Source: DATBLE01 sp050258035
GTDB taxonomy: Bacteria > Actinomycetota > Thermoleophilia > Gaiellales > Gaiellaceae
NCBI GenBank assembly: GCA_050258035.1
Contig: JBLMYA010000114.1
Location: 1-6,480 of the forward strand
Direction of reading: 5' to 3'
Length of the DNA: 6,480 nt
Position 1 is the first letter of the stretch. The number at the start of each line of letters is the position of its first letter. Position numbers and translations under genes: made by a program. The notes under the pieces were generated by a model. It was not told where the DNA came from, ran no database searches, and was given only the letters and a program-made list of their open reading frames with translations. Positions 1 to 5,458 of this stretch are shown piece after piece.

Positions 1-92
1 ACCTCGGTCAGCCGCCGGTGCGCGAGATCCCTCCGGCCCTCGAACTCGTCCACGACCTGATCCGTGACCGTCTCTCTCCTTGCGTCGCTCAT
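1..92 (-). CDS. N-terminal fragment of an unidentified protein (runs off left edge)
   Basis: On the minus strand an ATG at 92-90 opens a frame that stays open for 30 codons to the window edge. It begins MSDARRETVTDQVVDEFEGR and continues RDLAHRRLTE. A purine-rich stretch, GAGAGGA, lies a few bases upstream and could be the ribosome binding site. The peptide is charged and helix-like with no signal peptide or membrane segment, and no family can be named from 30 residues. It lies 212 bases downstream of the small basic protein gene on the same strand. The case rests on the start codon, the possible ribosome binding site and the absence of stops, so a chance frame is possible. Confidence 0.45.
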   Translation of the reverse strand, partial: MSDARRETVTDQVVDEFEGRRDLAHRRLTE

Positions 93-304
93 ACGCGTCC
101 TCTCGTCGTTGACGGCCCGAGGTTGCCCTCTCTGCCTGTTCTCAAACCTCTCCGCGGGAATCACGACCGAACCTCACCTGGCAGAGGGAGATCCCTGACT
201 GCGGGCCACGCTGGCCGTGCTCGCAGCCCCAGGGCAACCCGGCCCGACGACGGCGACGCTGGAGGCGAAGTGCCCGGCCCGGACGCCGAAGCAGCGGGGA
301 CGGG

Positions 305-715
305 CTAGACAGCCGTGCCGCCGTCGACGGTCTCGCGGGCGAGCGCGCTGCCTGGAAGTCGGCGGCGGACGTTCGGGGTCGCCACGGCCGCGGCGCCCAC
401 ACTTCCGAGGATCAACAGCACGTTCCGGAGCCGACGGCGATTCCTGCGACGCAACCGATCGCTCGCGTTGTCCAGGTCGTCGAGGACGGCACGGATCTTC
501 TTGCGGAGCTTGCGATCGTTCGCGAGGCGGGTCGCGATGCTGCCGCTCGTGACGTCCATCCTGATTCGATCCCGTGCCTCGACACCGTGACCGACGGCGG
601 CTCTCAGGTCGGCGCGGAGTCGCTCGTCGCTCGCGATCTCGTCCACGTACGAGACGGCCTCGCGCACTGCCGTCCGCATCCGGTCCAGCTGACTCTGCTT
701 CTTGGCACCCAGCAC
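305..715 (-). CDS. Small basic hypothetical protein with a C-terminal membrane segment
   Basis: I do not recognise this 136-residue protein. The chosen start is the GTG at 715-713, because a near-perfect Shine-Dalgarno AAGGAGG sits 5 bases before it; a longer frame to 775 would place that element inside the gene. Residues 1-97 are charged and look helical, with DERLRADLRAAVGHGVEARDR in the middle and a dense run of arginines at about 87-97. A hydrophobic stretch follows at about 98-113 (NVLLILGSVGAAAVAT), then a basic tail. Arginines before one short hydrophobic segment suggest a protein held at the inner face of the membrane, similar in style to YtxH-like or other small envelope-associated proteins of Actinobacteria. 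That likeness is inference. It follows the PASTA gene by 73 bases on the same strand, so co-transcription is possible. The clean frame and strong ribosome binding site make it very likely a real gene. Confidence 0.75.
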   Translation of the reverse strand: MLGAKKQSQLDRMRTAVREAVSYVDEIASDERLRADLRAAVGHGVEARDRIRMDVTSGSIATRLANDRKLRKKIRAVLDDLDNASDRLRRRNRRRLRNVLLILGSVGAAAVATPNVRRRLPGSALARETVDGGTAV

Positions 716-720
716 TGCTA

Positions 721-727
721 CCTCCTT
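721..727 (-). promoter_or_regulatory. Ribosome binding site that fixes the GTG start at 715
   Basis: The minus strand reads AAGGAGG, TAGCA, GTG. This is an almost ideal Shine-Dalgarno sequence with a 5-base spacer, and it decides for the GTG start over the upstream in-frame GTG at 775. Confidence 0.8.
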
Positions 728-736
728 CTCATGTGT

Positions 737-759
737 CCCGAGGCATACCCTGCTTCGGG
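737..759 (-). other. Intergenic hairpin between the PASTA gene and the small basic protein gene
   Basis: As minus-strand RNA the sequence reads CCCGA A GCA, loop GGGTA, TGC C TCGGG. The arms give 8 base pairs around one A-C mismatch. On the plus strand that position would be a G-U pair. No U-run follows, so it is not a classical intrinsic terminator. It starts 29 bases after the PASTA stop codon, and its downstream arm ends 9 bases before the AAGGAGG ribosome binding site of the next gene. It could be a processing or stability element, or a weak U-less terminator. Confidence 0.35.
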
Positions 760-788
760 CCTCCGGGAAACGCACGCGGGATGTCTTC

Positions 789-2003
789 TCAGCCGAGCTG
801 CGCGACGACGATCGTCACCTCGTCGCCGAACGCCGCCGACGTGCCGCCGGTCGGCGTCTGACGTAGGACGACGCCGTCCTCCGCGGGGTCGGAGGTCGGC
901 TCGTACGTCACCGTCACGTCGAAGCCGGCGGCCTCGAGCTCCGCCCTCGCGGACTCCTCGTCGAGCCCCGTGACATCGACGACGACGACCTCGCGCGGGC
1001 CCGACGAGACCGTGAGCGACACTCGAGCCTTCTCGGACAGGCGCGTGCCGGCCCGCGGAGACTGGCGAAGGACGGTGCCTACGGGTTGCGGCGAGGGCAG
1101 GCGGACGACCGCGACGGTGAGACCGAGCCCCGCGAGGCGCTGACGAGCGTCAGTCGCGTCGAGCCCCACGAGGTCGGGCACCTCGATCTGCACGGGGATG
1201 CGTCGTGTCTTCGAGACGAGCAGGCGGACCGTGGAGCCTCGCTTCGCCGCTGCGGCACCGGCGGGCGCCTGCCTGACAACGATCCCGGGCCGCTCGGACG
1301 ACGGCACGAGCCGAATCGCCACGCCGAAGCCCGCCTCGCGAATCGCGGCTGCGGCGTCCGCTGCCGAACGCCCGACGACGGAGGGCACGACGACGGAAGG
1401 CGCGACGACGGAAGGCACGGTCGTCTTGGCCTGGGTCTCCGGTGCACTTCCGCCCGACACCACCAGAGAGACGGCCGTACTCCGGGCGGCCCTCGTGCCT
1501 TCGGAGGGTCGTTGTCGGAGCACGGTCCCACGCGGCCTCGCGGACGGTGCGATCCGGATCACCGGTCGCAGACCGAGGCCTTTGAGAACGCCGCGGGCAT
1601 CTGCGACTGCCATTCCCGTGAGGTCGGGCAGCTCGTTCCCCGGCGTCGCCGGAGCAGTCGTCGTCTGCTTCGACGGAGCTCTCGCGAAGGACGTGACCCC
1701 GGCGCTCGGCCGGGGCCCACCGTCGTCGCGCCGAGCGAGGAGAACGGCGGCGAGCAGCATGGCGCCGACGGCGAGAGCGACGGTCACGAGGGCGACCTCG
1801 AGACCGAGCAGACGTCGTCGTGGCGGCCCTGGTTCAGTCGGAGCCGCGAGCACCACCGTCCGGTCGCCTGCCCCGCGGGCCTCGTCCTCCGCGTCCACGC
1901 GGTAGAGCTCCGCTACGGGCCACTCCTCGTCTCGGGCTTCGTACCCGTAAGCGTCGACGACGATCGTGTCCTCGGCCGCAGACCTCCCGGGGTCGGACGC
2001 CAT
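789..2003 (-). CDS. Four-PASTA-domain single-pass membrane protein without a kinase domain
   Basis: This 404-residue protein has three parts. Residues 1-66 form an acidic, presumably cytoplasmic tail. Residues 67-90 (LGLEVALVTVALAVGAMLLA and on) are one membrane segment flanked by PRRR and RRDD. The rest is extracytoplasmic: a Thr/Ala/Pro linker, then four PASTA repeats at about 124-184, 204-265, 273-334 and 340-402. Each shows the family pattern of a PDLxG or VPSVVG entry, a helix with A-x-x-x-L, and a V-L/V-R-Q-x-P-x-x-G turn. PASTA domains are known to bind cell-wall muropeptides or beta-lactams in PknB/StkP-type kinases and some penicillin-binding proteins. Here there is no kinase, transpeptidase or protease domain, so a wall-sensing or scaffolding role is inference. 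The ATG at 2003 follows a GAGGGG ribosome binding site and lies 16 bases after the oxidoreductase stop, which indicates co-transcription. A 15-base tandem repeat lies inside the gene. Confidence 0.9.
   Translation of the reverse strand: MASDPGRSAAEDTIVVDAYGYEARDEEWPVAELYRVDAEDEARGAGDRTVVLAAPTEPGPPRRRLLGLEVALVTVALAVGAMLLAAVLLARRDDGGPRPSAGVTSFARAPSKQTTTAPATPGNELPDLTGMAVADARGVLKGLGLRPVIRIAPSARPRGTVLRQRPSEGTRAARSTAVSLVVSGGSAPETQAKTTVPSVVAPSVVVPSVVGRSAADAAAAIREAGFGVAIRLVPSSERPGIVVRQAPAGAAAAKRGSTVRLLVSKTRRIPVQIEVPDLVGLDATDARQRLAGLGLTVAVVRLPSPQPVGTVLRQSPRAGTRLSEKARVSLTVSSGPREVVVVDVTGLDEESARAELEAAGFDVTVTYEPTSDPAEDGVVLRQTPTGGTSAAFGDEVTIVVAQLG
1374..1418. repeat. Three tandem 15-base units inside the PASTA gene
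   Basis: The plus strand shows GACGACGGAGGGCAC, GACGACGGAAGGCGC and GACGACGGAAGGCAC head to tail, differing by only one or two bases. In the minus-strand gene they encode (V/A)PSVV three times (residues 196-210). The last copy is the entry strand of the second PASTA domain. Local slippage duplication of the domain-entry motif is the simplest origin. Confidence 0.85.
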
Positions 2004-2019
2004 CGCCCCTCAGGCCGTT

Positions 2020-3003
2020 TCAGGCGTGCGCCTCGACCGGGGCACGGACCTCGAGCCGGCGTGCCTCGGCGAGCACGTCGCCGTAGGCGTCGAGGAAGCC
2101 CGCCTGGTCGGGCCCGATCTGGTGGACATATACGTGGTCGAAGCCCGCGTCCGCGAACGACCGGATCTCCTCGAGGTGCGAGTCGAGGTCGGGCCCGCAG
2201 GGGACGACCTCGGCAACCGCGTCCTCGGTCACCATCGCTGCGGCCTCCTCGAAGTGACTCGGCAGCGCGAGCTCCTGCGAGAGCGGCCCCTGCAAGCCCG
2301 CGTTCGGCCACCATTCGAGGGCGGTACGCCGGGCCTCGGCCTCCGTTCGCGCCCAGCAGACGGTGAGCTGCCCGTAGCGCGGGCCCCGCCCGCCCGCGGC
2401 GAGAAACGCGTCCACAGGCTCCTGCTTCGGCGCCGTGCTGACGAGGCCGTCCCCGATCTCCCCGGCCAGCGTTGCCGCCTCGGGACCGCTCGCGGCCACG
2501 ACGACGGGCACGTCCTCGTCCGGGAGCGTGTAGATCCGTGCGCGGTCGACGGTGTAGTGGGCGCCGTCGAAGCTGAACAGGTCACCCTTCCAGAGGCCGC
2601 GGATGATCTCGACCGCCTCGGCGAGCATCTCCTGCCGTTCGTCCGGGCTCGGCCAGCGATCTCCGAGGATGTGCTCGTTGAGGTTCTCGCCGGTCCCGAC
2701 GCCGAGGAAGAAGCGGCCGGGCATGAGCGCTCCCGCGGTCGCGGCGGCCTGCGCGACCAGCGCCGGATGGATTCGGATCATCGGGCACGTCACGCCCGTG
2801 CCGAGACGAAGCCGCTCCGTCGCGACGGCGATCGCGCCGATCACGCTCCAGACGAAGGGGCTGTGGCCCTGACGGTCGATCCACGGATGGAAGTGGTCGC
2901 TGACGAGCGCGAACTCGAATCCCGCCTCCTCGGCCCGACGTGCGTTCCGCACGAGGTCGAGAGGAGGATGCTCTTCGCTCGAGAGCGAGTACCCGATCTC
3001 CAT
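2020..3003 (-). CDS. F420-dependent LLM-class oxidoreductase, FGD-like
   Basis: The 327-residue protein looks like a luciferase-like TIM barrel of the F420-dependent glucose-6-phosphate dehydrogenase (FGD)-like family (TIGR03557 type), about the usual length of FGD. These enzymes transfer hydride between a substrate and the deazaflavin F420 in the cytoplasm. Remembered FGD1 landmarks are present: SDHFHPW at 35-41 supplies the counterparts of FGD1 His40 (H37) and Trp44 (W41). GVGTGENLNEH at 101-111 supplies the counterpart of Glu109 (E106). VPVVVAASGP at 165-174 matches the cofactor-side strand. A lysine equivalent to FGD1 Lys198 (K193) is kept, but the regions of Lys259 and Arg283, which hold the sugar phosphate, do not align to basic residues. 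Activity on glucose-6-phosphate is therefore doubtful, and the substrate is unknown. No good ribosome binding site lies close to the ATG (only AGGGG 15 bases away). The gene follows TetR-1 by 92 bases on the same strand and precedes the PASTA gene by 16. Confidence 0.9.
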   Translation of the reverse strand: MEIGYSLSSEEHPPLDLVRNARRAEEAGFEFALVSDHFHPWIDRQGHSPFVWSVIGAIAVATERLRLGTGVTCPMIRIHPALVAQAAATAGALMPGRFFLGVGTGENLNEHILGDRWPSPDERQEMLAEAVEIIRGLWKGDLFSFDGAHYTVDRARIYTLPDEDVPVVVAASGPEAATLAGEIGDGLVSTAPKQEPVDAFLAAGGRGPRYGQLTVCWARTEAEARRTALEWWPNAGLQGPLSQELALPSHFEEAAAMVTEDAVAEVVPCGPDLDSHLEEIRSFADAGFDHVYVHQIGPDQAGFLDAYGDVLAEARRLEVRAPVEAHA

Positions 3004-3075
3004 GAGAGCTGCTTACCCCTGACCGGCGACGCCAAACGCGCGCGCGTGGCGAGACCGGCAGATGGGCGCGCTCGA

Positions 3076-3091
3076 CCCCCCGCGAGGAGGG
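3076..3091 (-). terminator. Possible U-less hairpin after the TetR-1 gene
   Basis: Just after the TetR-1 stop the minus strand reads CCCTCC, TCGC, GGGGGG, a 6-pair stem with one U-G pair and a 4-base loop. No U-run follows, so classical termination is not supported, though U-less hairpins have been proposed as terminators in high-GC Actinobacteria. It may separate the regulator from the oxidoreductase gene. Confidence 0.25.
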
Positions 3092-3095
3092 AGAG

Positions 3096-3689
3096 CTACG
3101 GGCGCGCGGCGCGGAGGCGCTCGCGGACGCCGACCCGGGCGCGGTCGAGGATCCCGGGATCGCCGAACAGCGGGTAGGCGAGATTCGCCGTCACCACGAG
3201 AGCGTTCGCCTCGAAGGCGAGCTGGGCGGCATCGACGTCGGGACGTAGCTCGCCGAGTGCTTGCGCCTCTTCGACCGCGGCCTCGATTGCGCCGACCCAG
3301 CGGCCGACGGACTCGGCGATGCGGTCGCGGAGCGGGCCGGGCCGGACGTTCATCTCCGACGACGCGGCGGTGAAGAAACAGCCGCCCGGAAACACGCCGC
3401 GCTCGACGTGCGAGAGGAACGCGTCGCAGAGCCCGACGACGCGGGCCGCTCCCGCCGGTGCCGACGAGCCCTTCGCGATCACCTCGCGCTCGAAGATCTC
3501 GTCCGCGGTCGCGATCGTGGCGAGCTGCAGCTCCAGCTTCGAGCGGAAGTGCGCGTAGAGCCCGCTCTTGCTCATTCCCACAGCGTCTGCGAGCCGGCCG
3601 ATCGAGAGCCCTTCCAGGCCCTCGACGCTCGCCAGTCGCGCCGCCTCCTCGAGGATCGTCCGGCGTGTCCGCTCGCCCGTGGCCGCCAT
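3096..3689 (-). CDS. TetR-family transcriptional regulator (TetR-1)
   Basis: The 197-residue protein has the TetR layout. A first helix contains RTILEEAARL, and a helix-turn-helix lies at about 28-48 (LSIGRLADAVGMSKSGLYAHF, with the typical GxYxHF end of the recognition helix). A helical ligand-binding and dimer domain follows, with VFPGGCFFTAASSE and RPGPLRDRI, a signature common in one actinobacterial TetR subgroup. Such proteins usually repress their own gene and a neighbour and let go of DNA on ligand binding. Here the neighbour is the divergent DsrE-family gene, whose start is 82 bases away. Two copies of a palindromic operator candidate lie between the two starts. The ATG at 3689 has no Shine-Dalgarno but lies 6 bases after a TATTAG box, so the mRNA may be leaderless. 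Whether it also controls the oxidoreductase downstream cannot be told. The ligand is unknown. Confidence 0.92.
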   Translation of the reverse strand: MAATGERTRRTILEEAARLASVEGLEGLSIGRLADAVGMSKSGLYAHFRSKLELQLATIATADEIFEREVIAKGSSAPAGAARVVGLCDAFLSHVERGVFPGGCFFTAASSEMNVRPGPLRDRIAESVGRWVGAIEAAVEEAQALGELRPDVDAAQLAFEANALVVTANLAYPLFGDPGILDRARVGVRERLRAARP

Positions 3690-3695
3690 ACTTGA

Positions 3696-3701
3696 CTAAT
3701 A
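3696..3701 (-). promoter_or_regulatory. Minus-strand -10 box for leaderless TetR-1
   Basis: The minus strand reads TATTAG, six bases (TCAAGT), then the ATG of TetR-1. Start of transcription at or next to the A of the ATG is expected from this spacing. There is no Shine-Dalgarno before the ATG, and no convincing -35 box was found (CAGGAC at 17 bases). Confidence 0.45.
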
Positions 3702-3715
3702 GCACGATCGGTCGT
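3699..3715 (+). promoter_or_regulatory. TetR-1 operator candidate, site 1
   Basis: The plus strand reads ATAGCACGATCGGTCGT. Its core ACGATC/GGTCGT is a palindrome with one mismatch. It lies between the -35 and -10 boxes of the DsrE-gene promoter and touches the minus-strand -10 box, so a bound repressor would block both promoters. An almost identical copy lies inverted at site 2 (15 of 17 bases the same). That TetR-1 is the binder is inferred from position. Confidence 0.6.
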
Positions 3716-3735
3716 ATCGTCCTGCATCGGCAGTC

Positions 3736-3754
3736 GCACGAACGGTCGTGCTAT
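3736..3754 (-). promoter_or_regulatory. TetR-1 operator candidate, site 2
   Basis: Plus-strand GCACGA, ACGG, TCGTGC (3736-3751) is a perfect 6-base-arm palindrome. Read on the minus strand from 3754 to 3738 it is ATAGCACGACCGTTCGT, which matches site 1 in 15 of 17 positions. The palindrome centres are 34 bases apart, a little over three helical turns. It lies in the predicted untranslated leader of the DsrE-family mRNA, ahead of its ribosome binding site. Confidence 0.6.
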
Positions 3755-3771
3755 CGAGGCAAAGGAGCGTG

Positions 3772-4134
3772 ATGAGCGGAAAAGTGCTTGTCAACCTGGC
3801 GACGGGGCTCGAGGACGCGGAGCGCGTGCTCGTCGCGTTTCTCGTCGCGACGGCGGCGCTCGCTCAGGGCCGTGAGGTCGTGATCTGGGCGACGAAAGAC
3901 GCGGTGCGGCTCGGGCTCCCGGGCGAGGCCGCCGGCGTCGCCTGTGAGGGCTGTCCGCCGCTCGAGCATCTCTTCACGCAATTCGCCGAAGGCGGCGGTC
4001 GACTCTGGCTGTGCCCCATCTGCGTCACCGCGCGCGGCCTCGACGACGCCGACCGGGCCCCGAACGTGTCGATCGCCGGCGCGACGCCGACGCTCGAGTG
4101 GGCGGGCGCCGACGCGCTCGTGCTCAGCTACTGA
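3772..4134 (+). CDS. DsrE-family small sulfur-relay-like protein with two CxxC pairs
   Basis: The 120-residue protein begins GKVLVNLATGLEDAERVLVA, the first strand and loop typical of DsrE/DsrF-like proteins, then shows a helix (FLVATAALAQG) and strand (EVVIWATKDAVRL) as in that fold. DsrE-like proteins are small cytoplasmic proteins, some of which pass sulfur as persulfide on a cysteine. Here cysteines stand at 58 and 61 (CEGCPP) and at 81 and 84 (CPIC), giving CxxC-19-CxxC. This could be a zinc or iron-sulfur site or a redox or persulfide pair, and the sequence does not decide which. The ATG at 3772 is chosen because AAAGGAG lies 4 bases before it; an in-frame GTG at 3748 would sit inside operator site 2. 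It is divergent from TetR-1 and probably under its control. No sulfurtransferase partner gene is in the window. Confidence 0.88.
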   Translation: MSGKVLVNLATGLEDAERVLVAFLVATAALAQGREVVIWATKDAVRLGLPGEAAGVACEGCPPLEHLFTQFAEGGGRLWLCPICVTARGLDDADRAPNVSIAGATPTLEWAGADALVLSY

Positions 4135-4272
4135 GGCGCGCCGGAACAGCGGTCGCCGCGTCCTCGCCGAGCGGCCCGGTCTGCGCTTCCGGGTGAGCGA
4201 GCGCTGGTCGGCGCCGGCACGGCGCACCGCGAGTTGTTCGTGCAGGCTGGGCGGCGGCGGCACGGCGGTTGG

Positions 4273-4923
4273 CTACGTGCCGGCGTCCAGTGACGCGTAG
4301 CCGGAAGCCTCAGCCGCATCCTGGTCGGCGACCGCAGCGTCGAACAGCGCGCGTGCCGACCAGCGCATCAGATCGGCGGCCTCTTCGCGGGAGAGCCCGG
4401 CGATGTCGGTGAGCCAGACGAGTGCCTCGATCCCGACTGCGGTTCTGATCGCGAGCGCGAGCCGGTGGAACTCCGCCTCGGGCACGCGCTCGCGCAGCGG
4501 CGCCAGCGCCTCCTCGATCCAGACCACGGCCTTCCCGGTGCGGAAGGGCAGCTCGCGGCGCTGGACGCCGCCGTCCTCGAGCGAGAGCCGCAGCTGCGCC
4601 CGAAGCTCCGGCTCGTGCTCGAGGATCTGGTTCGTCAGCGCCTCGGTGACGGCCTCGAGGCGATCGGCGGGGTCCTCGGGAGCAGGGTCGGGGAGCAGCG
4701 AGCCGGCAGTCACCTCGGGGAAGGTGGCGACGATCAGCGCGCGTTGATTCCGGAAGTAGCGGTAGGCGGTCGTTCGGGACACCTGGGCGGCGTCGGCTGC
4801 CTGTTCGACCGTCGGTGTCACCCCTTCGGCGAGCAGCCTGCGCGCGGCGTCGATCAGGGCGCCGCGCGTGCGGGCTTTCTGGTGCGTCCGGCCGACGCGC
4901 TCATATGGGATTGACATGTTCAT
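4273..4923 (-). CDS. TetR-family transcriptional regulator (TetR-2)
   Basis: The 216-residue protein has a basic N-terminal tail, a first helix at about 17-33 (ARTRGALIDAARRLL) and a helix-turn-helix at about 38-57 (TVEQAADAAQVSRTTAYRYF) that is typical of TetR. The long alpha-helical C-terminal domain is of no subgroup I can name. It faces the cupin gene, with 64 bases between the two start codons, and the natural inference is that it represses both. The ATG at 4923 lies 6 bases after a TACAGT box and has no Shine-Dalgarno, so a leaderless mRNA is likely. A second ATG at 4917 (residue 3) is the alternative. Its 3' end converges on the DsrE-family gene, with 138 bases between the stop codons and no clear terminator there. 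Confidence 0.92.
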   Translation of the reverse strand: MNMSIPYERVGRTHQKARTRGALIDAARRLLAEGVTPTVEQAADAAQVSRTTAYRYFRNQRALIVATFPEVTAGSLLPDPAPEDPADRLEAVTEALTNQILEHEPELRAQLRLSLEDGGVQRRELPFRTGKAVVWIEEALAPLRERVPEAEFHRLALAIRTAVGIEALVWLTDIAGLSREEAADLMRWSARALFDAAVADQDAAEASGYASLDAGT

Positions 4924-4939
4924 GATGGTACTGTAGTTT
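4911..4939 (+). promoter_or_regulatory. Promoter of the cupin gene
   Basis: A perfect TTGACA (4911-4916), a 17-base spacer and TAGTTT (4934-4939) form a strong promoter candidate. Transcription would begin near 4946, with GAAGGAGGAG at 4971-4980 as ribosome binding site for the ATG at 4988. The -35 box lies inside the first codons of TetR-2 on the other strand. Confidence 0.6.
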
Positions 4940-4947
4940 CATGGTAC
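4925..4947 (+). promoter_or_regulatory. TetR-2 operator candidate: ATGGTAC direct repeat
   Basis: ATGGTAC occurs at 4925-4931 and again at 4941-4947, 16 bases apart. Between and across them lie both the plus-strand TAGTTT and the minus-strand TACAGT boxes. CATG flanks the block on both sides. Unlike the TetR-1 sites there is no clean long palindrome, so the exact operator is unsure. Position over both -10 boxes is the main argument. Confidence 0.4.
4930..4935 (-). promoter_or_regulatory. Minus-strand -10 box for leaderless TetR-2
   Basis: The minus strand reads TACAGT, six bases (ACCATC), then ATG. This matches the TAnnnT pattern and has exactly the same distance to the start codon as the TATTAG box before TetR-1. 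No convincing -35 box is seen (GTGGGA at 17 bases). Confidence 0.4.
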
Positions 4948-4987
4948 ATGAGTCCCACGAGTCGAGCGCGGAAGGAGGAGTGACGCG

Positions 4988-5458
4988 ATGAGCAGCGCCA
5001 CGGCGAGCATCAGCCCCGGGAAGGACACCTTCTGGTGGCAGGGGAGCCTCGTCCAGATCAAGGCGCGCGCCGAGGACACGGGCGGCGCGCTCGGCCTGGT
5101 CGAGGGGAGCTTCTACCGGGGCTTCGGCCCGCCCCTCCACGTCCACAGCCGCGAAGACGAGGCCTTCTACCTGCTCGACGGCGAGATCCGCTTCCGCCAC
5201 GGGGACGACGAGTTCGTCGCCGGCCCCGGCGCCTGGGTCTGGGGACCGCGGGGCGTGCCGCACGCGTTCAGGGTCGAGTCCGAGCGGGCGCGCGCACTCG
5301 TCCTCGTCACCCCGGGCGGCTTCGAGCGAATGTTCGAAGAGGGCGGTGTGCCCGTCGCCGACTCATCAGAGCCGCCCGCCCAGGAGTACGACCCGCGAGC
5401 TGCAGCCGCGCTCGCCGAGAAGTTCGGGTTCGAGGTGGTCGGGCCGCCGCTCGCGTAG
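4988..5458 (+). CDS. Single-domain cupin protein (quercetin-dioxygenase-like)
   Basis: The 156-residue protein has one conserved beta-barrel cupin domain at about 30-110. Motif 1 is present as G47 PPL H51 V H53 SRED E58 with glycine 65. Motif 2 is present as G81, P87-x-G89 and H92, but the usual asparagine four residues after the histidine is V96. The expected metal ligands H51, H53, E58 and H92 are all there, so it probably binds one divalent metal. Single cupins of this kind include dioxygenases, isomerases and simple binding proteins, so no reaction can be named. The ATG at 4988 has GGAGGAG 7 bases upstream. Residues 110-156 form a charged, helical tail (DPRAAAALAEKFGFEVVGPP), a common ending in this cupin group. 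It is divergent from TetR-2 and probably repressed by it, which fits a role in handling a small molecule that is also the TetR-2 ligand. Confidence 0.9.
   Translation: MSSATASISPGKDTFWWQGSLVQIKARAEDTGGALGLVEGSFYRGFGPPLHVHSREDEAFYLLDGEIRFRHGDDEFVAGPGAWVWGPRGVPHAFRVESERARALVLVTPGGFERMFEEGGVPVADSSEPPAQEYDPRAAAALAEKFGFEVVGPPLA

Larger units (their letters stand above)
3692..3720 (+). promoter_or_regulatory. Promoter of the DsrE-family gene
   Basis: TTGACT (3692-3697) and TATCGT (3715-3720) are separated by exactly 17 bases, a good fit to a housekeeping sigma-factor promoter. Transcription would begin near 3727, giving an untranslated leader of about 45 bases before the ATG at 3772, with AAAGGAG at 3761-3767 as ribosome binding site. 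An operator candidate fills most of the spacer. Confidence 0.6.

Noticed and set aside
1086..2366. Long plus-strand frame of 426 codons over the PASTA and oxidoreductase genes
   Set aside because: It crosses two well-supported minus-strand genes, and its translation is Arg/Gly/Pro-rich with no domain.
1966..3177. 403-codon plus-strand frame opposite the oxidoreductase
   Set aside because: It is a mirror frame of the F420 enzyme; the minus-strand product has clear FGD-type motifs and this one has none.
3013..3705. 230-codon minus-strand frame overlapping TetR-1
   Set aside because: It overlaps TetR-1 in another frame and gives Arg-rich low-complexity protein; the 3096-3689 frame has the full TetR helix-turn-helix.
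4213..4284. 8-base inverted repeat GCCGGCAC / GTGCCGGC between the convergent DsrE and TetR-2 genes
   Set aside because: The arms are 56 bases apart, and such GC-only words are frequent here. It cannot act as a compact terminator.
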